Shown here one piece after another: positions 1 to 8,289 of a DNA stretch of 64,000 nt. The position numbers and the translations under genes were made by a program. The stretch spans positions 62,001 through 126,000 of the forward strand of contig NZ_JAGGKE010000009.1 in the NCBI RefSeq assembly GCF_017873555.1, given 5' to 3'. The stretch is from Halorubrum trapanicum (GTDB lineage: Archaea; Halobacteriota; Halobacteria; Halobacteriales; Haloferacaceae). The notes beneath the pieces were generated by a model. That model ran no database searches, had not been told where the DNA came from, and saw only the letters and a program-made list of their open reading frames with translations. Numbering within the stretch: position 1 is the first letter of the stretch; each line of letters begins with the position of its first letter.

Positions 1-600
1 GACCAGGAGGCCGACGGCGACCGCGAGGCGTTCATCACGGAGGTGGTGGAGACCGACGACGGGCCGGACATCAAGCTCTCGTCGAACCGGCTCGCGCAGA
101 ACGTCGCGACGCGGATCACGGAGTCGCTCGGCGGGAGCTTCGAGTCGTACCCGACGCTCGTCACCGAGGACGGCGACGGCAACGAGGTGTACCGCGTCAC
201 GTTCGCGGTCCGGCTCCCGAAGTACGCCGAAGGCGAGATCGTCGACCCCGAGGACGGCGACGGACCGGTCCTCGTCACGGGCGTCTCCGGCCGCCTCCAG
301 GGCGTCCGTCTCGCGAGCGGCGCGGAGTACACCTCCGCGTTCGCGGACGCCGAGGCCCCCGACGCGACCCGGCTCGGTACCCGCGACGACGCGACGGAGA
401 CGACCGTGGTGACCGTCGAGGACGAGAACGCGATCCAGGTCCTCGATCCCGTCACCTACGAGGCGAAGACCGTGCCGAACCCCGCGTTCGTCGACGACGA
501 CGCCGATTCGGTGCTCGCCTTCGAACACGGCGGCGAGGTCCACCTCGTGCCGGAGGAGGGAGCGGAACCGACCGCGCCGTCGCCGCGAAGGCGAGACTGA
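1..600 (+). CDS. nmd3: NMD3 family protein, C-terminal part (gene starts before the window)
   Basis: The frame is open from base 1, so the 5' end lies outside the window and the GTG at 43 is unlikely to be the true start. The visible 199 residues match the C-terminal half of archaeal NMD3: the stretch DIKLSSNRLAQNVATRI, then the core TLVTEDGDGNEVYRV and the near-terminal ETTVVTVEDENAIQVLDP. The N-terminal zinc-ribbon half is missing from view. Eukaryotic NMD3 is the 60S export adaptor; the archaeal protein is thought to act on the large ribosomal subunit, but its exact role is not established. It converges on the small minus-strand gene at 702-893. Confidence 0.85.
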   Translation, partial: DQEADGDREAFITEVVETDDGPDIKLSSNRLAQNVATRITESLGGSFESYPTLVTEDGDGNEVYRVTFAVRLPKYAEGEIVDPEDGDGPVLVTGVSGRLQGVRLASGAEYTSAFADAEAPDATRLGTRDDATETTVVTVEDENAIQVLDPVTYEAKTVPNPAFVDDDADSVLAFEHGGEVHLVPEEGAEPTAPSPRRRD

Positions 601-701
601 CTGGTTCTCGGGGTTTGTTTCGGACGAGAAACTGATCGTTCGTGGGAACGTGTCGAAAAATCGGGTCCGCGGGTCGCGTCGCGACGAAAACGCGTCGCGG
701 T

Positions 702-893
702 TCAGTCGGCGCGAGCGGGCTGTTCGCGGCCGAGCGCTGCGGCGCGCTCGGAGTCGGTTACCTCGATGCCGCGGCGTTCGAGCTGCTCGATGAATTCGGC
801 CTCGCTGAGTCCCGCCTGTGCGGCCGCCTGCGACAGCGTCAGGGTTCGCGCACCGTACAGCGTCAGCGCACTCGACAGCCCGTTCGTGGCCAT
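702..893 (-). CDS. small haloarchaeal helix-turn-helix-like protein
   Basis: This 63-residue protein (MATNGLSSALTLYGARTLTL...) has the layout of a small family seen widely in haloarchaea: a short N-terminal strand with ALTLY, then LSQAAAQAGLSEAEFIEQL, which looks like a helix-turn-helix, and a short tail. It resembles UPF0175-type antitoxin folds, but no toxin gene is adjacent. I chose ATG 893 rather than the in-frame GTG at 899 because family members begin MATNG. A weak TATA-like TTCATAATC sits about 25 nt upstream. DNA binding is an inference from the predicted helix pair only. Confidence 0.6.
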   Translation of the reverse strand: MATNGLSSALTLYGARTLTLSQAAAQAGLSEAEFIEQLERRGIEVTDSERAAALGREQPARAD

Positions 894-1063
894 ACACACA
901 GTAGTCGCGTGAGGGATTATGAAGGTTACTACTTCATTGAGGGGCCTGATACACCTTATACGATATATATTGACGAATGATCGACGCGGAGATCATAATA
1001 CGACCCGCGCAGCACCGCTCCTCGCCCGCAGGAGTTATACGGTTCTACGGTCGACAGGCGCGC
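894..1063. promoter_or_regulatory. AT-rich divergent promoter region
   Basis: This stretch separates the minus-strand gene ending its start at 893 from the plus-strand peptide at 1064. It is much more AT-rich than its surroundings, with CTTATACGATATATATTG around 955-972. TTATAC at 1035-1040 lies 24-29 nt before ATG 1064, the spacing expected for a leaderless haloarchaeal transcript. An upstream in-frame ATG at 977 would add 29 residues but the composition there is not protein-like. Confidence 0.5.
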
Positions 1064-1147
1064 ATGGACAGACAACAGATCATCGCGGTGTTTTTCGCGC
1101 TACTCATGGTGAGTTCGATGGTGGCGTACGGCGTCTCCCTGCTGTAG
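1064..1147 (+). CDS. 27-residue single-span membrane peptide
   Basis: The short frame encodes MDRQQIIAVFFALLMVSSMV followed by AYGVSLL. It has a charged/polar N-terminus of five residues and one hydrophobic helix that fills the rest, so it should be a single-pass membrane miniprotein. It has its own TATA-like box 24-29 nt upstream (TTATAC, 1035-1040), which fits a leaderless mRNA. From memory, near-identical peptides of this length (M-x-R/K-x-Q-hydrophobic-SSMVAYG) recur in haloarchaeal genomes and are usually unannotated. Function is unknown. It ends 43 nt before the convergent helicase gene. Confidence 0.6.
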   Translation: MDRQQIIAVFFALLMVSSMVAYGVSLL

Positions 1148-1189
1148 CCGACGGCCCTTCCCGTCCGGCCGAAGCCGCCCCGCCCCTCG

Positions 1190-3094
1190 TCAGCCGTCGC
1201 CCCAGACGTCGGATAAGGGGTGGTTCTGTCGACGCTCCGCGTCCTGCTCGGAGCGGGTTCGGACCGACTCGTCGCCGGTCGTCCCGCTGTCGGCGGTCGC
1301 GTCGCCGTCGTCGCCTCCGCGACCCGCGTCGCCGCCGGACGAACGGTTCGCGCGGGCGCCGGCCGACTCGGATGAGTGCCGGCTCCGCCGCCGTCCCGCG
1401 CCCACGCCCCCCGCCGGAGACGCGTCGATACCGGCGAGCGCCGCCTCGGGGTCGAACACCGGTAGCGACGGGTTCGTCATCGCGTCGACCTGGTCGCGGA
1501 ACCACGAGGGCGTGTCGGTCTCGGCGCGGTCGAAGAGGTCGAGCAGGGAGTCGTCCGCGAGGTACGTCGCGCCGTAGTCGTCCGGGGCGCGGACGACCCG
1601 CCCGCAGGCCTGAATGACGGTTCGCAGCGCGGTGCGGTTGTACCACGCCCACTGGCCGTCCTCGAGCCGGCGGGCGACCCGCGAGTCGTTCGTGTTCCGG
1701 TACGGCGCCTTACACACCACCTGCCAGCGGCAAAGGTCGCCTTTCAGGTCCAGCGCCTCCTCCATCTTCACGGAGACGAACACCTCCGGGTCCGAGCTCG
1801 CCTTCCACGCCTCCAGCTCGGCGTCGCGGTTCGCCCGGTCGTGACGCCTGACGCGCGCCGCGACGCCGAACTCGCCGAGGCGCTCGGTGAGCCGCTCGGC
1901 GATGTCGTACGAGTGCGCGTGGATCAGCCCCTTCTCGTCGGGGTGTTCCGCCATCAGCCGGACGATGAGTCGGGCGATCTTCGGCACCGTCTCGTCGCGG
2001 TGTTCGTACGTCATCGACCCCTGCGTCACGTCGTACAGGGGGCGGTTCGCGAGCGAGAACGTGTGTTCGACGTCGACGAGGGCGACGTCGGCGGGGTCGA
2101 GACCGACGCCGCGACAGAACGCCTCCTTCGAGAGGATCGTCGCCGACAGCAGCGCGAACCGGTTGCCGCGGTCCCACACGGTGTGCCTGAGGTACCGCGC
2201 GGGGTCGAGCGGCTTGATGTCGATCGACGTCCCCTCGCCCCCCGGCTGGTCGACGACCCACGAGGTCGGCGACTGCGGGTCGCGGTAGTCCTCGAGGAAC
2301 CAGCCGAGCTCGCTTATCAGCTCCTGGAGCCGGTCGCGCCGGGCGACCTCCTCGCGGTCGAGCTCGGGGCGACCCACCAGCTCGTCTTTCGCGCGGATCG
2401 CGGCGTCGCGGAGCGCCTCGACGAACCGCGCGGTCCGGTCGAGCGCGTCCTCCTCCGGGCCGGCGTCGGCCGCCACGTCGGGGACGCCCACGTCGTCCCA
2501 CACCGGGACGCGCTCGGGCGATATCTCGATGGTGGCGTACATCTCGGCCCACTCCGCCAGCCCGTGCGCCTCGTCTATCACGACGACGTCGCGCTTCCGG
2601 AACACCTCGGAGCCGGCGGTGCGCATGAAGTAGGCGAGGGTCATGGCCGCAAAGCGGTTGCCGGAGGCGATGGCGCGGTCGGAGAAGTACGGACAGCGGT
2701 GCCGGATCGAGCAGTCGAACCCCTGCTGGCGCGCGCAGGGCGCGCGGTTCACGGGCGTGTCGTGCTCGCCCGGGAGCACGCAGTCGTAGTTCGACTTCCC
2801 GCGGATCACCGCCAGGTCGTCGAGTAAGTCGTCGGCCTCGACGTCGTCGATCTGCGACACCTGCGGAGTCGTGTAGTAGGCCCCGGTCGCCTCGCTGGGG
2901 GCGGCCTCTCCCGCAGTCTCGGCCGCGCCCATGATCGCGCGGGCGAGCAGCGACTTGCCGCTGCCCGTCGGCGCGCGCACCAGCACGACCCGGTTGCCCG
3001 CCGCGAACGCGTCGCGGATGTCGGCGAGGGCCCGCTCCTGCGCGCCGCGGAAGCTCGGCGCGGGGAACTCGTCGGGGATCCGGCTCGGGTCCAC
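1190..3094 (-). CDS. Fe-S ATP-dependent DNA helicase of the XPD/DinG type
   Basis: The 634-residue protein is a superfamily 2 helicase. Walker A APTGSGKS is at residues 41-48 and the DEAH box at about 174-177. Cys105, Cys120, Cys128 and Cys134 lie between them, at the place and spacing where XPD and DinG bind a 4Fe-4S cluster. C-terminal motifs include GRVVRAPDDYG, the motif VI region. The last 70 residues are low-complexity Gly/Arg/Asp-rich and probably disordered. The start is a GTG at 3094. Likely role is 5'-3' unwinding in DNA repair; the exact substrate cannot be read from sequence. It is smaller than canonical DinG and lacks an exonuclease domain. Confidence 0.85.
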   Translation of the reverse strand: MDPSRIPDEFPAPSFRGAQERALADIRDAFAAGNRVVLVRAPTGSGKSLLARAIMGAAETAGEAAPSEATGAYYTTPQVSQIDDVEADDLLDDLAVIRGKSNYDCVLPGEHDTPVNRAPCARQQGFDCSIRHRCPYFSDRAIASGNRFAAMTLAYFMRTAGSEVFRKRDVVVIDEAHGLAEWAEMYATIEISPERVPVWDDVGVPDVAADAGPEEDALDRTARFVEALRDAAIRAKDELVGRPELDREEVARRDRLQELISELGWFLEDYRDPQSPTSWVVDQPGGEGTSIDIKPLDPARYLRHTVWDRGNRFALLSATILSKEAFCRGVGLDPADVALVDVEHTFSLANRPLYDVTQGSMTYEHRDETVPKIARLIVRLMAEHPDEKGLIHAHSYDIAERLTERLGEFGVAARVRRHDRANRDAELEAWKASSDPEVFVSVKMEEALDLKGDLCRWQVVCKAPYRNTNDSRVARRLEDGQWAWYNRTALRTVIQACGRVVRAPDDYGATYLADDSLLDLFDRAETDTPSWFRDQVDAMTNPSLPVFDPEAALAGIDASPAGGVGAGRRRSRHSSESAGARANRSSGGDAGRGGDDGDATADSGTTGDESVRTRSEQDAERRQNHPLSDVWGDG

Positions 3095-3183
3095 ACGACG
3101 CCCTCGCGCGCTGGCGGAATTAAATCCTCGCTTGGCGGACCGGCGCGACAGCTATTGGTAGCCGGAGACCGAAACGAGGGGAG

Positions 3184-3419
3184 ATGAGCGACGACGGGAT
3201 CCTCGGATCGCTGTCCGCCGTGGGCCTGCTGAGCCTCTGTTGTCTCGGGTTCGGCGGGCTGGCGGGCGGGGCGGCGGTGGTCGGCGGGTCCGCGTCCGCG
3301 AGCGCGTTCGCGACCGGGGCGACGAGCGCCCGCGGCGCGCTCGTCTCCGGGGCCGTCACCTTCGCGACGGTCCTCGTCGCCGCCGCGGTGGTGCGGTGGC
3401 GGCTGAACCGGTCGAGTGA
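3184..3419 (+). CDS. small two-helix membrane protein, C-terminal stop displaced (possible frameshift)
   Basis: The reading frame begins MSDDGILGSLSAVGLLSLCC and has two hydrophobic segments (about residues 10-35 and 52-72) rich in Gly and Ala, ending in a positively charged VVRWRLNRS tail. It looks like a complete small membrane protein up to that point. However, its frame has no stop and runs on, across the antisense DUF302 gene, to base 4506. A TGA at 3417-3419 lies in another frame, directly after the basic tail, so a one-base deletion or a sequencing error near 3410 would explain the loss. I give the end as that TGA; function is unknown. Confidence 0.45.
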
Positions 3420-3444
3420 AAAGTGGGGTCGGCGGCGGAGTCGA

Positions 3445-3909
3445 TCACTCCCGCCCGTGCGTCTCGATGTTCTCCCAGACGGTCGCCATCAGCTCGCCGG
3501 TCTTGGCCACGAGGTCCTCGACGGCGTCCTCGTCGACCCCGGCGGCCGACGCGCAGCCGAGGTCCCGGATCGCCTTCGTCGCCGACACGTGGTGGACGTG
3601 GACGCGGTCGTCGCCGGCGCGCTCGTACACGACGGTGGTACACGGCAGCATTCCGGCGAGCGTGGGGTCGATACGCAAGGCGTCGTACGCGATCTCGGGG
3701 TGACAGACCACGATCAGCGCCGTCCGCTCGACGTCGTCGCGGCCGAGCATCCCCTCGATCATCTCGTCGAGTCGCGTGACGCGCACCGTCTCGAAGTCGG
3801 CGAGCTCGTGTTCGAGCTGGACGAACGGCACCGCGTCCTCGAAGGGGAAGTCGACGGTCGTGTGGAGCGCCTCGTCGGCGGTCGGCGCGGGGAGTGCGGC
3901 GTCGCTCAT
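3445..3909 (-). CDS. DUF302 domain protein
   Basis: This 154-residue protein starts MSDAALPAPTADEALHTTVD and carries the DUF302 core: the LEHELADFETVRVTRLDEM region, LIVVCHPEIAYDALRIDP, then LPCTTVVYERAGDD. The family folds as a small alpha-beta sandwich and is widespread in bacteria and archaea, without an agreed biochemical role. The TTVVYE strand and the invariant P-C-x2 stretch are present. The frame extends upstream to 4320 but that extension overlaps the divergent desampylase gene and has shadow composition, so ATG 3909 is preferred. Confidence 0.8.
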   Translation of the reverse strand: MSDAALPAPTADEALHTTVDFPFEDAVPFVQLEHELADFETVRVTRLDEMIEGMLGRDDVERTALIVVCHPEIAYDALRIDPTLAGMLPCTTVVYERAGDDRVHVHHVSATKAIRDLGCASAAGVDEDAVEDLVAKTGELMATVWENIETHGRE

Positions 3910-4062
3910 GCGGACTTCTCGCACCCCATCCGGGTAAATCCGTTTCGCCGTCTCAACAACTGCCGCTACCTCCGACGGGAACCGACGCCCGCGGAGGCCG
4001 CCGCCCCACCGATAGGACCGGCGCCGAGACGGACTTATCCGGGACCCGCCCGTTGTCCTCCC

Positions 4063-4506
4063 ATGATCGAGTTCGACCGCGGGGCCTACGACGACGTGGT
4101 CCGGCACGCCGACGCGGGCGGCGCCAAGGAGGTCTGCGGCGTGCTGGCCGGGACCCGCGGCGACGGCGACGGGGAGAGCGTCGTCGCGCGCGCCCACGAG
4201 GCGGAGAACGTCGCCGACGCGCCCGCGACCCGGTACCGGATCGACCCCGAGGAACAGCTCGAGCTGTTCGAGGCGATCGAGGCGGCCGGGCGCGACGTGG
4301 TGGGGTTCTACCACTCGCATCCGACGGGACCGGCGGCTCCGAGCGAGACGGACGCCGCGCGAGCGACCTGGCCCGGCTACTCGTACGTCATCTGCGCGCT
4401 GGACGGGTACCCGTTCGTCGGGTCGTGGCGCTGGCGAGGGGACGAGGAAGCGTTCGAGCGGGAGACGGTCGCGGTGCGGAGCGAGGGGGTTGGCGCCCGC
4501 GACTGA
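4063..4506 (+). CDS. JAMM/MPN+ metalloprotease, HvJAMM1-like desampylase
   Basis: The 147-residue protein is a single JAMM domain. The zinc motif H-x-H-x7-S-x2-D is intact in HSHPTGPAAPSETD (about residues 85-98), with the upstream catalytic Glu supplied by KEVCGVLAG (about 24-32). Size and motif match Haloferax HvJAMM1, which removes ubiquitin-like SAMP proteins from lysines of target proteins and so reverses sampylation. ATG 4063 is chosen because ...YDDVV begins the domain; the in-frame upstream sequence back to 3184 belongs to another gene. The gene is monocistronic, followed by a minus-strand tRNA. Confidence 0.85.
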   Translation: MIEFDRGAYDDVVRHADAGGAKEVCGVLAGTRGDGDGESVVARAHEAENVADAPATRYRIDPEEQLELFEAIEAAGRDVVGFYHSHPTGPAAPSETDAARATWPGYSYVICALDGYPFVGSWRWRGDEEAFERETVAVRSEGVGARD

Positions 4507-4553
4507 GAGGCGTTACCCGACGCTCGTCGATTCCACTCGCTCCGTTCGAGAAA

Positions 4554-4628
4554 TGCTCCGGCTGGGATTCGAACCCAGGTCATCACCGTGAGAGGGTGAT
4601 ATGATTGGCCGGACTACACCACCAGAGC
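4554..4628 (-). tRNA. tRNA-Glu, anticodon CTC
   Basis: Read on the minus strand the 75-nt sequence folds as a cloverleaf. The 7-bp acceptor stem pairs GCTCTGG with CCGGAGC, followed by discriminator A. The anticodon stem TCACC/GGTGA encloses the loop CTCTCAC, which gives anticodon CTC (Glu, GAG codons). The T-arm is CTGGG-TTCGAAT-CCCAG. CCA is not encoded, as usual in haloarchaea. No intron is visible. Upstream of the gene a TTTTACAAT stretch near 4668-4676 is a plausible box A. Confidence 0.95.
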
Positions 4629-4811
4629 GCACGTCCGTTCGACGCGTTCTACGGTATGAAAGGAGATTGTAAAACTGTTCCGTTTCGACGCCGCCGTGCC
4701 CCGGTTTGTCGTGGCGAGTGGGGCGGGAGCAGACGGATCTCGAAGCGGGCCGGGAGGAGGCAGATCCCGAAGCGGGCGGCGGCGGACGCGCCGGGTTTCG
4801 CGGCGACCGAG

Positions 4812-5888
4812 TCAGATATCGACCGCGAACGGATCCGCCGCGTCCGCGGCGTCGCCCGCCGCGGAACCGATCGCCGCGAGGAGGTCCGCGACCGCGTCGA
4901 GGTCGTCCGTGTCGATCACCTCGACCGGCGTGTGCATGTACCGGTTCGGGATCGAGACGTTGAGCGCGGGGGTCCCGCCCCGCGTCGTGTAGAACGCGTC
5001 CGCGTCGGTGCCGGTGCGGGTGCCGGCCGCCTGTAGCTGGACGTCGACGTCGGCGTCTTCGGCCGCGTCGCGAGCGAGGTCGACGAGGACCGGGTGGTTC
5101 GCGCTGCCGCGGCCGATCACGGGGCCGGCACCGAGTTCGATCGGGCCGCGGCGCTCGCGGTCGACGTCCGGGTTGTCGGTGGCGTGCGTGACGTCGACCG
5201 CGACGAACGCGTCGACGTCGTCGAGGTCGACGCCGACCATCCGCGCGCCCTGAAGCCCGACCTCCTCTTGGACGGTCGAGACCGCGTAGACCGTGGCGTC
5301 GACGTCGGTCTCGACGGCGCGTCGGAGTCCCTCCGCGGCCGCCCACGCGCCCGCTCGGTTGTCGACCCCGCGGGCGGCGATCCGGTCGCCGACGAGGTCG
5401 CGGACGCCGGATGAGAAGGTGACCGGGTCGCCGATCTCGACGTGCTCGCGCGCCTCGTCGGCGTCCTCGGCGCCGACGTCGACGAACTGGCCGGCCACGT
5501 CCTCGTACTCGTCGTCGCCGCCGTCTCGGAGGTGGATCGCAGTCTGCCCGACGACGCCCTGGACCGGCTCCTCGGCGTGGACCGTGACGTGCTGGCCCTT
5601 CGAGACGGTTCGGTCGGCCCCGCCGATCCGCCCGATCCGGAGGAAGCCGTCGTCGAGCACGTCGCGGACGATGAACCCGATCTCGTCGGCGTGGCCGGTG
5701 ACGGCGACCGTCGGGGCGTCGGGGTTCCCCTCGTGGACCGCGACGGCGTTGCCGTAGGCGTCGGTGTCGACCCGGTCCGCGAACCCGCGGACGTAGTCGG
5801 TCCAGACCCGCTGCGCGGCCGTCTCGAAGCCCGAGGGACTCGGCGTCGCGAGGAGGTCGTCGAGGAACGCTCTGCGCGTGTCGTCCAT
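4812..5888 (-). CDS. M42 family metallopeptidase (endo-/aminopeptidase)
   Basis: The 358-residue protein begins MDDTRRAFLDDLLATPSPSG and has the full set of M42 metal and catalytic positions: GHADEIGF (His and the adjacent catalytic Asp), GVDNRAGAW (bridging Asp), VQEEVGLQG (catalytic and metal Glu), DVTHATDNPD (Asp), and the C-terminal RYMHTPVEV (His). M42 enzymes form large dodecameric shells that trim peptides released by the proteasome. The long upstream extension of the frame to 6116 overlaps the divergent metalloprotease gene and is not used. Cytoplasmic; no signal peptide. Confidence 0.92.
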   Translation of the reverse strand: MDDTRRAFLDDLLATPSPSGFETAAQRVWTDYVRGFADRVDTDAYGNAVAVHEGNPDAPTVAVTGHADEIGFIVRDVLDDGFLRIGRIGGADRTVSKGQHVTVHAEEPVQGVVGQTAIHLRDGGDDEYEDVAGQFVDVGAEDADEAREHVEIGDPVTFSSGVRDLVGDRIAARGVDNRAGAWAAAEGLRRAVETDVDATVYAVSTVQEEVGLQGARMVGVDLDDVDAFVAVDVTHATDNPDVDRERRGPIELGAGPVIGRGSANHPVLVDLARDAAEDADVDVQLQAAGTRTGTDADAFYTTRGGTPALNVSIPNRYMHTPVEVIDTDDLDAVADLLAAIGSAAGDAADAADPFAVDI

Positions 5889-5997
5889 GTCCGTGGCAGT
5901 GTTGCGTTCGACAAGAAGACACCGGATCGCGAGCCTCGCCGGCGCGGCAGGTCCCGACCGACACAAGCGCTTTGGGGCGGCCGCCCGTCCGATCCGT

Positions 5998-7032
5998 ATG
6001 GACATCCTCCGAAGCGTCCGGGCCGTCGCCGAGGCCGAGGGACCGGGCGTCGTCGACTGGGACCGGGCCGCGGCGGCCGCGAAGGACGCCACCGAACCCG
6101 GATCGGTCGCGCTCACCGACGCGGAGCGCGAGGGCTACGCCGCCGACGTCCGCGACGCCCGCTCGCGGCTGGCCGATGTGGCGGGGATCGAGTTCGACGT
6201 GCCCGACACCGTCGAGGTCCAGAACCGCCACCACTGGATCGACGCGAGCGTCGGCACCTTCCGGCGCGTGATGGACCCGATCGAGGCGGCCGCGGCGGAC
6301 CCCGGCGGTCCGGACGGGGCGTTCGACGCGACGCCCGGGCCAGTGCCCGGCGCCGCGTTCGCGCGGGACCTCTCGCGGGTCGCCAACACGGGGTCGATGG
6401 CGTTCGCGCTGGGATTCCTCGCGCGCAACGTCCTCGGCCAGTACGACCCGCTTCTCCTCGCCGACGAGCCGGACGCCGACCACGGTCTCTACTTCGTCCA
6501 CCCGAACATCGTCGCGGTCGCCGCCGCGCTCGACGTCGACTACCCCCGGTTCCGCCGGTGGATCGCGTTCCACGAGGTGACCCACGCGGCCGAGTTCGGC
6601 GCGGCGCCGTGGCTCTCGGAGTACCTCGAATCCCGCGTCGAGCGCGGGATCGAGGGGATGGTCGGCGGCGCGGGGGGCGCGGGCCGCGGGCTCGACCCCG
6701 ACGCGTTCGCGGAGCTACAGACCGCGATGATCGCTGTCGAGGGGTACGCCGAGGTGCTGATGGACCGCGCGTTCGACGGCGAGTACGCTGACCTCCGGCG
6801 GAAGCTGGACGAGCGCCGCGGCGGCGGCGGTCCGATCCGACGGCTCGCACAGCGCCTCCTCGGACTCGGTCTCAAGCGCCGGCAGTACGAGCGCGGCGCC
6901 GCCTTCTTCCGGCACGTCGCCGACGAGCGCGGCATCGAGGCCGCGGGCGCCGTCTGGGAGCGCGCCGAGAACCTGCCGACCGCGGCCGAGATCGACGACC
7001 CGGGCGCGTGGATCGTCCGCGTCGATCCCTGA
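5998..7032 (+). CDS. zincin-like metalloprotease, F420-biosynthesis-associated family
   Basis: The 344-residue protein starts MDILRSVRAVAEAEGPGVVD and contains the gluzincin-type motif FHEVTHAAEF (HExxH) at about residues 188-197, preceded by HPNIVAVAAALDVDY. This is the Zincin_2 family found in haloarchaea and actinobacteria and annotated as coenzyme F420 biosynthesis-associated because of phylogenetic co-occurrence; no direct role in F420 synthesis is known. A Gly-rich turn (GGAGGAGRG) follows. The gene is divergent from the M42 peptidase, and the two share a 109-bp promoter region containing a CTTTGG-like stretch before ATG 5998. Confidence 0.8.
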   Translation: MDILRSVRAVAEAEGPGVVDWDRAAAAAKDATEPGSVALTDAEREGYAADVRDARSRLADVAGIEFDVPDTVEVQNRHHWIDASVGTFRRVMDPIEAAAADPGGPDGAFDATPGPVPGAAFARDLSRVANTGSMAFALGFLARNVLGQYDPLLLADEPDADHGLYFVHPNIVAVAAALDVDYPRFRRWIAFHEVTHAAEFGAAPWLSEYLESRVERGIEGMVGGAGGAGRGLDPDAFAELQTAMIAVEGYAEVLMDRAFDGEYADLRRKLDERRGGGGPIRRLAQRLLGLGLKRRQYERGAAFFRHVADERGIEAAGAVWERAENLPTAAEIDDPGAWIVRVDP

Positions 7033-7048
7033 GACGCCGGAGTCCGAC

Positions 7049-7474
7049 TCACTCCAGTTCGAGGTCGCGCTCGCGGCCCGCCTCGCCGCGGTCGGACTCG
7101 ATCCGGTCGAACCGCTCGTCGAGGTCCTCGGTCGCCAGCAGCCGGTCGAGTTTCCGCTCGAACTCCGCCTCGTCTATCTCTCCGGTCGCGTACCGCTCGC
7201 GGAGCGCCGCGACTGGATGGTCCGCCGCGGTCGCGGCCGCCGATCCGTCGGTCTCAGTCGCCTCGACAGTCCCGTCGTCGGACGCGACGAGGGGGAACTG
7301 CTCGCCGAGCACCGCCACCAACGGGATGAGAATAAAGTACCCGAGGATGAACGTGGCGGGGATCAGCGGTCCCAGCGCGGTCGGCAGGAGGACGGCGAAA
7401 AGCGCCGTGAGCCCGAACGAGAGGACCGCGATGAGTCCGATGAGCCGCTTCTTCTCGAACGTGGGGAGGGCCAT
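7049..7474 (-). CDS. two-span membrane protein with C-terminal SHOCT-like domain
   Basis: The 141-residue protein has an FEKKRLIGLI start, two hydrophobic helices (about residues 10-30 and 35-58), a polar Ala/Thr-rich linker, and then VAALRERYATGEIDEAEFERKLDRLL. The last part is the typical SHOCT signature (L-x-x-R-Y-A-x-G-E-I-x-E-x-E-F-x-x-K). Such proteins are abundant in haloarchaea; SHOCT is an oligomerisation or interaction motif with no known enzymatic role. It converges with the metalloprotease gene, 16 bp apart. Confidence 0.75.
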   Translation of the reverse strand: MALPTFEKKRLIGLIAVLSFGLTALFAVLLPTALGPLIPATFILGYFILIPLVAVLGEQFPLVASDDGTVEATETDGSAAATAADHPVAALRERYATGEIDEAEFERKLDRLLATEDLDERFDRIESDRGEAGRERDLELE

Positions 7475-7577
7475 ACGCGACCGATGTCGTCGGGTCGACA
7501 AAAGCGTACTGCCGGGGTCGGTCGATCCCTCATCCGCGACCGACGGCTATTCCTCGCGGGCGCGCCCACGCGGATCC

Positions 7578-8231
7578 GTGCTCAGGTACGTGACGACGAA
7601 CCCGGGGAAGGTGCGCGAGGCGGAGCGGTACCTCCCGGACGGCTCGGTGGAGCGGCTCGACTTCGACTACACGGAGATCCAGGCCGACGGGCTCGGCCCG
7701 ATCGCGGCGCAAGGGGCCCGCGAGGCGTACCGCCACGCCGACGCGCCGGTCCTCGTCGACGACGCGGGGCTGTTCGTCGAGGGACTCGACGGGTTCCCCG
7801 GTCCGTACTCCTCGTACGTGGAGGAGACGCTCGGGGTCGAGCGCGTCCACGAGATCGCCGCCGACCTCGACGACCGCCGCGCCGCCTTCCGGTGTACGCT
7901 CGGCTACTGCGACGGCGACGGGTTCGCCGCGACCCCCGACCCCGTCGACCGCGGCGACCGCGACGCGGCCGCCGCGGCGGGACCGGACGGGGAGGCGGGA
8001 TGCGGGGACGGCGACGCCGACGCCGACGCCGGCCCGCTCCCGGTCAAGCTGTTCGAGGGGTACGTGCCGGGTCGGATCGTCGCGCCGCGGGGCGACGGCG
8101 GGTTCGGCTACGACCCGATCTTCGAACACGACGGCGAGACGTTCGCGGAGATGGACACCGAGCGGAAGAACGCGGTGTCACACCGCGGTCGAGCCTTAGA
8201 GAAGTTCGCGGAGTGGTTCGCGGACCGCTGA
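7578..8231 (+). CDS. non-canonical purine NTP pyrophosphatase (RdgB/HAM1 family)
   Basis: The 217-residue enzyme begins at GTG 7578 with VLRYVTTNPGKVREAERYLP. Family signatures are the N-terminal T-x-N-x-x-K substrate loop, LVDDAGLFVEGLDGFPGPYS around the catalytic Asp, and the C-terminal GGFGYDPIFE and EKNAVSHRGRAL-type motif (RKNAVSHRGRA here). It hydrolyses ITP, dITP and XTP to monophosphates and so keeps damaged purines out of nucleic acids. An unusual insertion of about 45 residues, very rich in Asp, Gly and Ala, separates the central strand (FRCTLGYCDGDG) from LPVKLFEGYVPG; it is probably a surface loop. Confidence 0.9.
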   Translation: MLRYVTTNPGKVREAERYLPDGSVERLDFDYTEIQADGLGPIAAQGAREAYRHADAPVLVDDAGLFVEGLDGFPGPYSSYVEETLGVERVHEIAADLDDRRAAFRCTLGYCDGDGFAATPDPVDRGDRDAAAAAGPDGEAGCGDGDADADAGPLPVKLFEGYVPGRIVAPRGDGGFGYDPIFEHDGETFAEMDTERKNAVSHRGRALEKFAEWFADR

Positions 8232-8289
8232 GGATCGCCGAGTCGAGTCGCGGCGGGGACAGCCGAGTCGAGACTGCGTCGAGAGCGAT

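Noticed and set aside
977..1147. Longer start at ATG 977 for the 27-residue membrane peptide
   Set aside because: The extra 29 residues overlap the predicted promoter (TTATAC at 1035) and lack protein-like composition.
3184..4506. 440-residue single reading frame joining a membrane protein to the JAMM domain
   Set aside because: The middle 210 codons lie antisense to the DUF302 gene and read as Arg/Val/His-rich shadow sequence. The JAMM domain has its own ATG and family-typical length.
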